Origin: UBA1413 sp964349885
Lineage (GTDB): Bacteria; Bacteroidota; Bacteroidia; Bacteroidales; Prolixibacteraceae
Reading direction: 5' to 3'
DNA length: 12,790 nt
Assembly (NCBI GenBank): GCA_964349885.1
Contig: CAYGIQ010000079.1
Span: 1 to 12,790 of the forward strand
Positions 6,662 to 12,790 of the stretch are shown piece after piece. Position numbers and translations under genes: made by a program. The notes under the pieces were generated by a model. The model worked only from the letters and a program-made list of their open reading frames with translations, ran no database searches and had not been told where the DNA came from. Every line of letters starts with the position of its first letter. The stretch's first letter is position 1.

Positions 6662-8137
6662 ATGGCCAAAGAAATTACGTCACGCTCTGAAAACTACTCT
6701 CAATGGTACCTCGATTTGGTGAACAAAGCCGATCTGGCCGAAAATTCTGCCGTGAGGGGTTGTATGGTAATTAAACCCTACGGATACGCCATTTGGGAGA
6801 AAATGCAGGCTCAGCTCGACAAAATGTTCAAGGAGACAGGGCATGTAAATGCCTATTTCCCGCTGTTTATTCCCAAATCGTTCTTCAGCAAAGAGGCCGA
6901 TCATGTGGAGGGATTTGCCAAAGAGTGTGCCGTAGTTACCCATTACCGTTTAAAAAACGACCCCGATGGCAATGGTGTCGTAGTTGATCCTGATGCAAAA
7001 TTGGAAGAGGAATTGATCATCAGACCAACTTCTGAAACGATTATCTGGCACACCTATCGAAATTGGATACAATCGCACCGCGATCTACCCCTTTTGATCA
7101 ATCAATGGGCGAATGTGGTTCGCTGGGAAATGCGCACCCGTTTGTTCCTGCGTACCACCGAATTTTTGTGGCAGGAGGGGCATACAGCGCATGCAACCCG
7201 GCAGGAGGCCATAGAGGAGACCGTTCGCATGATTAATGTATACGCCGATTTTGCTGAGCAGTTTATGGCTATGCCCGTGGTTAAAGGGTTTAAATCGGAA
7301 AACGAACGGTTTGCAGGTGCCCTAGATACCTATACAATCGAAGCACTGATGCAGGATGGAAAAGCACTACAGAGTGGAACATCTCATTTCCTAGGGCAAA
7401 ATTTTGCCAAGGCATTTGACGTGATGTTTGCCAACAAAGAGGGAGTCCAGGAGTATGTTTGGGCAACCTCATGGGGGGTGTCTACCCGATTGATGGGGGC
7501 ACTGATTATGGCTCATTCCGACGATAACGGTCTGGTGCTGCCTCCAAAACTAGCTCCCATTCAGGTGGTTATCGTGCCCATTTACAAAACGGCCGAAGAA
7601 CTTAAAGCCATTTCTGAAAAAGTTGATGAAATCATTCCTAAACTGAAAGCCAAAGGAATATCGGTAAAATACGACGACAGCGACAACCGTAAACCAGGCT
7701 GGAAGTTTGCCGAATACGAGCTCAAAGGGGTACCTTTACGCTTGGCAATGGGGCCCAGAGACCTTGCCAACAGCAGTGTGGAAGTTGCCCGAAGGGACAC
7801 TCTTCAAAAACAGATATTGCCATTGGAGCATATCGAGGATCAGGTAGAGTCGCTGCTCGAAGAGATTCAGAACAATATTTTTCAGAAAGCGCTGGAATTT
7901 CGTGAGGAAAATACCCGCAAGGCCGATTCCTGGGAAGAATTCAGTCAACTCATTTCAGAAAAGGGCGGATTTGTTAGTGCACACTGGGATGGCACTGCGG
8001 AGAGCGAGCAGAAAATCAAAGAACTTACCAAAGCCACCATTCGCTGCCTTCCACTCGATGCTAAGCCCGAAACGGGTAAGTGTATATACAGTGGTAAGCC
8101 ATCGACACAGCGTGTTCTGTTTGCAATAGCCTATTGA
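6662..8137 (+). CDS. proS: Prolyl-tRNA synthetase, archaeal/eukaryote-like form
   Basis: Charges tRNA-Pro with proline in the cytoplasm. The 491-aa length, the absence of the ~180-residue editing insertion found in E. coli-type enzymes, and the C-terminal extra domain mark the short archaeal/eukaryote-like (type 3) form. Visible parts: RPTSE (121-125), class II motif 2 around RWEMRTRLFLRTTEF (154-168), the proline-binding region GTSHFLGQNF (239-248), motif 3 GVSTRLMGA (272-280), an anticodon-binding domain at ~300-400 and a C-terminal domain ending in the conserved terminal Tyr. In the C-terminal domain the usual four zinc cysteines are not complete: HWDGTAES replaces the first Cys pair and GKCIYSG keeps only one of the second, so zinc is probably not bound. 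No Shine-Dalgarno; the start follows an A/T-rich leader. Divergent from the lipoprotein gene. Confidence 0.97.
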   Translation: MAKEITSRSENYSQWYLDLVNKADLAENSAVRGCMVIKPYGYAIWEKMQAQLDKMFKETGHVNAYFPLFIPKSFFSKEADHVEGFAKECAVVTHYRLKNDPDGNGVVVDPDAKLEEELIIRPTSETIIWHTYRNWIQSHRDLPLLINQWANVVRWEMRTRLFLRTTEFLWQEGHTAHATRQEAIEETVRMINVYADFAEQFMAMPVVKGFKSENERFAGALDTYTIEALMQDGKALQSGTSHFLGQNFAKAFDVMFANKEGVQEYVWATSWGVSTRLMGALIMAHSDDNGLVLPPKLAPIQVVIVPIYKTAEELKAISEKVDEIIPKLKAKGISVKYDDSDNRKPGWKFAEYELKGVPLRLAMGPRDLANSSVEVARRDTLQKQILPLEHIEDQVESLLEEIQNNIFQKALEFREENTRKADSWEEFSQLISEKGGFVSAHWDGTAESEQKIKELTKATIRCLPLDAKPETGKCIYSGKPSTQRVLFAIAY

Positions 8138-8182
8138 TTCTGATTTGCAAGTTACTTACTACCCCACTTCCCATTGATTTTT

Positions 8183-8320
8183 AGGTAACCCAAAAATCTC
8201 TGAGGTAATTTGTATACTATTCAATGGACTATATGCACTGAGATTTAATATAAATTGTTCTCAGACAATTCCCTTTGGGCGATGCAATTCAGCGTCCCTT
8301 TTGAGGTAATTTACTTACCT
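8183..8320. promoter_or_regulatory. Repeated AGGTAA half-sites upstream of the 228-aa gene
   Basis: In the gap between proS and the next gene, AGGTAA occurs at 8183-8188, 8203-8208 and 8304-8309, and its reverse complement at 8315-8320. TGAGGTAATTT is repeated exactly at 8201-8211 and 8302-8312. The last pair forms the inverted repeat AGGTAA-TTTAC-TTACCT, 24 bases before the ATG. It fills the 17 bases between TTTG (8300-8303) and a poor -7 match TAGTCATG (8321-8328). The rest of the gap (8138-8182, 8212-8300) shows only a weak 6-bp AT-rich stem at 8253-8270 and no convincing proS terminator. Confidence 0.35.
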
Positions 8321-8344
8321 TAGTCATGTTAAATAAAAACCGGA

Positions 8345-9031
8345 ATGAACAGCAAAGAGTACCGTGCTTCACTGCTTGAAGCATATGCTATTAAATCAAC
8401 TGTTAAGCAGGAGGTTTATCGCAATACCACCGAGGCTTTTCTGATACTCAAAAAGGTGCTTAAACAGTTGGAGAAAGACTACATTCATCTGCTCAAATCA
8501 AAAGTATTGGAGGTAAGTTATCCCAAATATCAGGACAAGGGACCCTTCGAAATGGAATTTAAAATTGGAGGAGATCTATTGCTCTTTAGTATGCACTCCA
8601 ATGTGTTTGAATTCGACAATCACCATCCAGTGCACAAATTGTCGTATGTAGAAGAGGATCCTTTGCGCAGTTATTGCGGTATGATTATGATCTATAATTT
8701 TCTGGCCGACTCATTTCGCTACAATCGAGGAAACGATTTGGGCTATCTGATAGCCCGCGTTTTCATAAACCGCGAAAAACATTTTTTTGTTGAGGGGAAA
8801 CGGCAGTCGGGAGAGCCGGTAAAAGATTTTTCTGTAGATACCATTTCACCAGGTATTTTGCGCGAAATTGTGGAAACCGCCATTGAATATTCGGTTTCTT
8901 TTGATCTGTTGGTGCCTCCTTACGAACAGGTAAAAATGGCCACTGTTGATCAAATGCAGGAAAAGATTGTGCACAGCAAAATGATCACCGGAAAACGGGT
9001 AGGCTTTACCTTCAGGACCGATGATGTGTAA
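8345..9031 (+). CDS. Unknown 228-aa protein upstream of pepT
   Basis: I do not recognise a named family, although the sequence reads like a conserved Bacteroidetes hypothetical protein. It has no signal peptide or membrane segment, so it is probably cytoplasmic. Residues ~1-50 are strongly helical and charged (LLEAYAIKSTVKQEV, LKKVLKQLEKDY). The middle has a mixed alpha/beta stretch with FEMEFKIGGDLLLFSMHSNV and EDPLRSYCGMIMIYNFLADS. A positively charged region RVFINREKHFFVEGKRQ follows, and the C-terminal part ends in KMITGKRVGFTFRTDD. No catalytic pattern stands out. It starts 207 bases after proS behind repeated AGGTAA motifs and is followed after 53 bases by pepT and then tilS on the same strand, so it is probably the first gene of that operon. 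Codon use resembles its neighbours. A real gene is likely; function is open. Confidence 0.85.
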   Translation: MNSKEYRASLLEAYAIKSTVKQEVYRNTTEAFLILKKVLKQLEKDYIHLLKSKVLEVSYPKYQDKGPFEMEFKIGGDLLLFSMHSNVFEFDNHHPVHKLSYVEEDPLRSYCGMIMIYNFLADSFRYNRGNDLGYLIARVFINREKHFFVEGKRQSGEPVKDFSVDTISPGILREIVETAIEYSVSFDLLVPPYEQVKMATVDQMQEKIVHSKMITGKRVGFTFRTDDV

Positions 9032-9050
9032 AATTTTCACAACTATTGTA

Positions 9051-9081
9051 TAGTTAATCGATATAAACTTAGTTAATCAAT
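9051..9081 (+). repeat. Direct repeat TAGTTAATC in the pepT leader
   Basis: TAGTTAATCGAT (9051-9062) and TAGTTAATCAAT (9070-9081) are direct repeats with one mismatch, 19 bases apart start to start, close to two helical turns. They end three bases before the pepT ATG. They could bind a regulator or be chance in A/T-rich DNA. Confidence 0.35.
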
Positions 9082-9084
9082 CTT

Positions 9085-10338
9085 ATGCTTGATGCCAATT
9101 TCTCAAAGAATTTAACCGACCGGTTTCTCCGTTACGTTAAAATCCATACCACATCCGACCCCAAAGGCGATCGTTTCCCCAGCACAGAACGGCAGCTTGA
9201 TTTTGCATCGCAATTGGCAGAAGAGCTTAGGGAAATAGGTCTTGCCGAGGTAACCATCGATCAATATGGTTATGTAATGGCTACCTTACCCGCCAATTGC
9301 GTCGGTAATTATCCCGTTTTAGGATTTATAGCCCATTACGATACCAGTCCCGACTTTTCGGGTGAAAACGTAAATCCACAGTTGTTTTTCAATTATAGGG
9401 GTGGTCCTTTGACTTTAAAGAGTGGTTTGGTGCTCGATCCCGAACAATTTCCTGAACTGAAGAAGTGTGTTGGTCTCGACCTGATAACCACCGATGGCAC
9501 AACCCTGCTTGGAGCCGATGATAAGGCTGGTATTGCAGAGATTGTTACCGCCATGGAGTGGCTGCTGCAAGCCCCACAGATTAAACATGGTAAAGTTCGT
9601 ATTGGTTTTACACCTGACGAGGAGATTGGCCGGGGAGCCGATCACTTTGATGTACGAAAGTTTGGGGCCGATTTTGCTTACACACTCGATGGAAGCGAGC
9701 TTGGAGAGCTTGAATTCGAAAACTTCAATGCAGCTTATGCAAAGCTATTAATCCGGGGCAAAAGTGTGCATCCTGGAACCGCAAAGGACAAAATGATCAA
9801 TGCCCTTATGGTGGCCAATCGGTTTATCAATGCCCTTCCTGCCAGTGAACGGCCGGAACATACCGAGGGGTATGAGGGATTTTTTCATGTTTTGGGATTA
9901 AATGGTGGCATCGATATCGCTGAATTGGAATTGATTATCCGCGATCACGACCAAAATCTGTTTGAGGAGCGCAAGGCCTTGGTAAACAGGGTTTGCGAAC
10001 AACTTAACTTGGAATTTGGCAGCGACTGCATAGTTTTGACTTTAAAAGATCAATACTACAATATGCGCGAAAAGATTGAGCCGGTGATGCACATTGTTGA
10101 TCTGGCGCGTCGGGGTATGGAGGCTGCAGGTGTAGTTCCTTTGGTGAAAGCTATTAGGGGGGGAACCGATGGTTCACGGCTATCTTACATGGGATTGCCT
10201 TGCCCTAATCTATTTGCCGGTGGAATCAATTTTCATGGCCCGTATGAATTTGTTCCCATACAGTATATGCAAAAGGCTACCGAAGTTATTATACACATCG
10301 TGCAATTAAACGTCGAAAGGAAATCGCCCCAACCATGA
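9085..10338 (+). CDS. pepT: Peptidase T (tripeptide aminopeptidase)
   Basis: Cytoplasmic M20-family dizinc enzyme that removes the N-terminal residue from tripeptides; part of peptide breakdown. The 417-aa protein has full family length. Metal ligands sit at a constant offset of five or six from E. coli PepT as I recall its numbering: H84 in AHYDT, D146 in GADDKAG, E180 in PDEEIG, D202 in LDGSELGE and H384 in NFHGPYE. Catalytic D86 and E179 are also present. VHPGTAKDKMINA (228-240) and RGGTDGS (358-364) are characteristic of PepT. A dimerisation domain lies at about residues 210-325. There is no Shine-Dalgarno; a direct repeat sits in the leader. Its stop overlaps the tilS start (ATGA), so the two are co-transcribed and probably translationally coupled. 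Confidence 0.96.
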   Translation: MLDANFSKNLTDRFLRYVKIHTTSDPKGDRFPSTERQLDFASQLAEELREIGLAEVTIDQYGYVMATLPANCVGNYPVLGFIAHYDTSPDFSGENVNPQLFFNYRGGPLTLKSGLVLDPEQFPELKKCVGLDLITTDGTTLLGADDKAGIAEIVTAMEWLLQAPQIKHGKVRIGFTPDEEIGRGADHFDVRKFGADFAYTLDGSELGELEFENFNAAYAKLLIRGKSVHPGTAKDKMINALMVANRFINALPASERPEHTEGYEGFFHVLGLNGGIDIAELELIIRDHDQNLFEERKALVNRVCEQLNLEFGSDCIVLTLKDQYYNMREKIEPVMHIVDLARRGMEAAGVVPLVKAIRGGTDGSRLSYMGLPCPNLFAGGINFHGPYEFVPIQYMQKATEVIIHIVQLNVERKSPQP

Positions 10339-11657
10339 TCAATCAATTTACGCAGTTTGCAGCAGAAAATAAGCTCTTCAGCGGCACCGAACGGGTTCTA
10401 CTGGCTGTTAGCGGCGGCATGGATTCGATGGTAATGTGGCATCTGTTTGACCTTGCTCGGATCGATTATGCGATCATACACTGCAATTTTCAGTTAAGGG
10501 CTGAAGAGTCTGATGCAGATGAAGCGTTGGTAGTAAAGACTGCCGGAAATTTGGGGATTAAACTATACAGTCGCAGGTTCGATACCCGAGAATATGCTGC
10601 TCTCGCAGGCATCTCAATTGAAATGGCTGCGCGCGAATTGCGCTACGAATGGTTTGAAGAAGTGCGTGTAGCCGAAAAGTTTAATGTTATTGCTACAGCC
10701 CATCACCTCGACGATTTACTAGAGACCTTCTTTGTAAATCTGGTCAGGAAAACCGGGCTGAAAGGGCTCACCGGATTTCGACCAATGAACGGTGCCATCA
10801 TCAGGCCCATGTTGTTTGCCGGCAGAAATGAGATTGAACAGTATGCTGCCGCGCACCAAATTCTATATAGAACCGACCGAAGCAATTCCGATGTCGCCAT
10901 TCAGCGCAACTACATACGGCATAAAATCATACCTAGTTTGGAAGAGCTCAACCAGGCATTTCGGGGCAACCTTACCCAAACCATGGCACACCTGCGGTCG
11001 GTTGAAGCATTTTACCTTACGGAGGTGGACCGGCAGTTAGAAAGAATTGGGATACACGACCATGGGGTTCCTGCCATCAGGGTTTCTTCGCTTCTTAAAT
11101 TGCCGCATCCGCGCCAGGTTTTGTACGAGTGGCTTAGCCGCTATGGGTTTAACAGTGCAGTTGCCGATCAAATATACTGTTCTTTAGATGCCAATCCCGG
11201 TCTGAAATTCCACTCCCGCAGCCATCGGGCGGTGCTCGACAGAGATGCCTTACTGATTGCCCCACTGCCGTCGAATTTGGATGGAATGTATTATATTGAA
11301 AGAGATGATTTGGAGCTTTTCGTTCCCTTGCACCTTACTTTCAGGTATGCAAATAAATCGGCGGTTACCATCGATCCAAGTCCGCGGAAAGCGTTTCTCG
11401 ACGTCGACAAACTTAGTTTTCCACTTACCCTAAAGCGATGGAGTCGCGGCAGTTATTTCCAACCTTTAGGTATGGAAAGTCTCAAAAAGATCAGTGATTT
11501 TTTTACGGATCAGAAAATGTCGATACCCGACAAGGAAAACACCTGGATACTCTATTCCCAGGAACAGATTGTATGGATTGTTGGGCAAAGAATTGATCAC
11601 CGTTACCGGATTATCTCTGACACACGTCAGGTGCTTTGCATAAGTATGGAGGAGTGA
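10335..11657 (+). CDS. tilS: tRNA(Ile)-lysidine synthase
   Basis: Uses ATP and lysine to convert C34 of the CAU-anticodon tRNA-Ile to lysidine, which switches decoding from AUG to AUA; essential in most bacteria. The 440-aa protein has the N-type ATP pyrophosphatase P-loop SGGMDS (26-31), AHHLDDLLET (122-131), GLKGLTGFRP (141-150) and RNYIRHKIIP (191-200). A C-terminal tRNA-binding domain spans about residues 350-440 (GSYFQPLGM, ISDFF, VGQRIDHRYRI). The start overlaps the pepT stop as ATGA; an AAAGGA lies about 13 bases upstream inside pepT, too far to be a strong site, so coupling to pepT translation is likely. Its last 31 bases overlap the convergent hydrolase gene. No terminator is visible after it. 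Confidence 0.96.
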   Translation: MINQFTQFAAENKLFSGTERVLLAVSGGMDSMVMWHLFDLARIDYAIIHCNFQLRAEESDADEALVVKTAGNLGIKLYSRRFDTREYAALAGISIEMAARELRYEWFEEVRVAEKFNVIATAHHLDDLLETFFVNLVRKTGLKGLTGFRPMNGAIIRPMLFAGRNEIEQYAAAHQILYRTDRSNSDVAIQRNYIRHKIIPSLEELNQAFRGNLTQTMAHLRSVEAFYLTEVDRQLERIGIHDHGVPAIRVSSLLKLPHPRQVLYEWLSRYGFNSAVADQIYCSLDANPGLKFHSRSHRAVLDRDALLIAPLPSNLDGMYYIERDDLELFVPLHLTFRYANKSAVTIDPSPRKAFLDVDKLSFPLTLKRWSRGSYFQPLGMESLKKISDFFTDQKMSIPDKENTWILYSQEQIVWIVGQRIDHRYRIISDTRQVLCISMEE

Positions 11658-12460
11658 CCTGTGATGTCTGCAGCAATTTGTCGTGTGTGCTTTTTAATAA
11701 AAAGAATGGAGAGTCGGTTGAACGCGTCGGGTTGATCGATGTTGCAACAATGTCCGCTGTTGCGAATTACCTTCAGCCTTGAGTTAAGATGCATTCTGGT
11801 AAGTTTGGATACCAACGGTAAAAACATATGATCCCGCTCCCCCATCAAGTACAAGACCGGAGCAGAAGCTTCCCTGATGATAAATTCATTGAGCTGGTTT
11901 CTAATGTCGTTCGACATACTCAGCCATTTTGAGAACTCAGCCTTACCCAAATTGATCGCTTCGCTTATAAAAAGCCGTCGGGATTCGGCACTGGCGCGCG
12001 AGGGAATCAAAATCAACGCATTCAGTTTATAGAGCCACATATAGGGCAAAATAACATGCAGCAACCGTGCGAGACTGACCAGCACTCTGATTTTGCGGTT
12101 AAACTGAACTACAGCTCCTCCCAGAATAATCGATTCTGCCCGGCCGGGCGACAACTTATCGATGGCCCGTATAACAACAGAGCCTAGCGAAATCCCCACA
12201 AAATGTGCCCGGGCAATCTTTAAATGATCCATTATCTCAATAACATCGAGGGCAATCTCATCGAATTGATACCGGTCGGCAGTGGTGAGCGTACTCATTT
12301 TGGATCGACCATGACCTCTAAGATCGATTAACAGCACATTGAACTGTTTTTTGAAATCTCGTAGTTGTCTGAACCACACTACATTACTGCCACCCGCTCC
12401 GTGTACGAACACGACCCAGATATCAGAAGTAGGATGCAGAAATCTTTTGTGAAACAGCAT
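11627..12460 (-). CDS. Alpha/beta hydrolase, substrate unknown
   Basis: Predicted serine hydrolase of the alpha/beta fold. Counted from ATG 12460 (277 aa): oxyanion-hole HGAGGSN (20-26), DLRGHGRS (46-53), nucleophile elbow GISLGS with Ser91, acid Asp210 in GERDHMF, and His237 in SGHCCNIDQP. A helical cap lies between about 120 and 195, with a hydrophobic stretch at 125-152 (LVSLARLLHVILPYMWLY) that might touch the membrane. The frame stays open to a GTG at 12505, which would add 15 residues; I prefer the ATG because the family core begins directly after it, but neither has a Shine-Dalgarno. The substrate (ester, lipid or other) cannot be told. It converges on tilS and overlaps its end by 31 bases; it is divergent from the alanine dehydrogenase gene. 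Confidence 0.87.
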   Translation of the reverse strand: MLFHKRFLHPTSDIWVVFVHGAGGSNVVWFRQLRDFKKQFNVLLIDLRGHGRSKMSTLTTADRYQFDEIALDVIEIMDHLKIARAHFVGISLGSVVIRAIDKLSPGRAESIILGGAVVQFNRKIRVLVSLARLLHVILPYMWLYKLNALILIPSRASAESRRLFISEAINLGKAEFSKWLSMSNDIRNQLNEFIIREASAPVLYLMGERDHMFLPLVSKLTRMHLNSRLKVIRNSGHCCNIDQPDAFNRLSILFIKKHTRQIAADITGHSSILMQST

Positions 12461-12662
12461 GACGAGTAGAATCAAAGATTCATTTATGTATACAGTGTAA
12501 AACACTCAAAGAAAATAATTTTTTTTGAATATGCATCGGCACACTGTTTTGCCATCCTTTCAACACAATCGCAAAAAATACTCGCCAAACAAGCATACAT
12601 GCAATCTTTGCCATTACCCTAGGGCACTATGAAAAATGGTTGAATCGGATAATTTTTATCAT

Positions 12663-12692
12663 ATTTTAAGGCGATTAAACTTCCTACTTTTG
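12663..12692 (+). promoter_or_regulatory. Bacteroidetes promoter of the alanine dehydrogenase gene
   Basis: TACTTTTG (12685-12692) is an exact TAnnTTTG -7 box. A TTTTA at 12663-12667, 17 bases before it, is one base off the TTTG -33 element. Transcription would begin about 12698-12700, leaving a leader of ~25 bases. The remaining intergenic sequence (12461-12660) shows only A/T-rich tracts and an isolated 8-bp palindrome CCCTAGGG (12617-12624). Confidence 0.6.
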
Positions 12693-12723
12693 ACGGTAGA
12701 ATATACCTAAAACGTATGCTATC

Positions 12724-12790
12724 ATGATAATTGGAGTACCCAAAGAGATTAAAAACAACGACAACCGTATCGCACTTACCCCTGCAGGGG
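12724..12790 (+). CDS. ald: Alanine dehydrogenase, N-terminal fragment cut by window end
   Basis: The ATG at 12724 opens a frame that runs to the window end; only 22 codons are visible. The sequence GVPKEIKNNDNRIALTPAG is the typical N-terminus of NAD-dependent alanine dehydrogenase (alanine to pyruvate plus ammonia), including the Arg and Lys region that contributes to substrate binding. The related proton-translocating transhydrogenase alpha subunit begins similarly, so the call rests on the close match of the KEIKNNDNR-type motif. There is no Shine-Dalgarno, but a good TAnnTTTG promoter lies just upstream. It is divergent from the alpha/beta hydrolase gene. Confidence 0.8.
   Translation, partial: MIIGVPKEIKNNDNRIALTPAG

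Noticed and set aside
8253..8270. Stem AATTGT/ACAATT as a proS terminator
   Set aside because: Six mostly A/T pairs, no following T run, and more than 100 bases after the stop.
11691..11705. CTTTTT-AAT-AAAAAG dyad near the tilS end
   Set aside because: It lies within the hydrolase coding sequence, has no GC stem and is best explained by Lys codons.
1..12790. Defence, mobile-element, CRISPR or biosynthetic system
   Set aside because: All gene-sized frames are explained by housekeeping enzymes, envelope proteins or a single unknown protein; no transposase, integrase, repeat-spacer array or toxin-antitoxin pair was seen.

Overview
This window looks like ordinary chromosomal DNA from a Bacteroidetes bacterium, most likely of the order Bacteroidales. 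The evidence is a prolyl-tRNA synthetase of the archaeal/eukaryote-like short form, a FadL-type outer membrane protein ending in Phe, gene starts that almost all lack a Shine-Dalgarno sequence, and several copies of the Bacteroidetes -7 promoter box TAnnTTTG. I see no phage, IS element, CRISPR array, tRNA or rRNA, and no stretch over 300 bases without a gene. The assignment is inference from gene content, not a database match.

Layout. Positions 1-1459 (+) hold the 3' part of an M28 zinc aminopeptidase with a PA domain; its 5' end lies outside the window. A perfect 24-bp stem (1480-1529) separates it from convergent nagB (1549-2376, -), glucosamine-6-phosphate deaminase. Next on the minus strand come an orphan class I SAM methyltransferase (2462-3172), a clear intrinsic terminator (3265-3289), a FadL/OMPP1-type outer membrane protein (3310-4794) and a Tyr/Trp- and Ser/Thr-rich lipoprotein (5005-6564). 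The lipoprotein is divergent from proS (6662-8137, +); the gap holds a TAnnTTTG box and a LacI/PurR-like palindrome. After proS, a 207-base gap with repeated AGGTAA half-sites leads into a likely operon: an unrecognised 228-aa protein (8345-9031), pepT (9085-10338) and tilS (10335-11657, ATGA overlap with pepT). An alpha/beta hydrolase (11627-12460, -) converges on tilS and overlaps its last 31 bases. The window ends with the first 22 codons of a probable alanine dehydrogenase (12724 on), preceded by a good Bacteroidetes promoter.

How the genes fit together. Most are housekeeping: translation (proS, tilS), peptide and amino acid catabolism (M28 peptidase, pepT, ald) and amino-sugar use (nagB). 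This suits an organism living on peptides and amino sugars, but only pepT-tilS shows firm evidence of joint transcription. I found no convincing undescribed system. The parts most worth a second look are the aromatic-rich lipoprotein with its unusually strong Shine-Dalgarno site, the palindromic and repeated motifs in three promoter regions, the conserved-looking unknown gene before pepT, and the tilS/hydrolase overlap.
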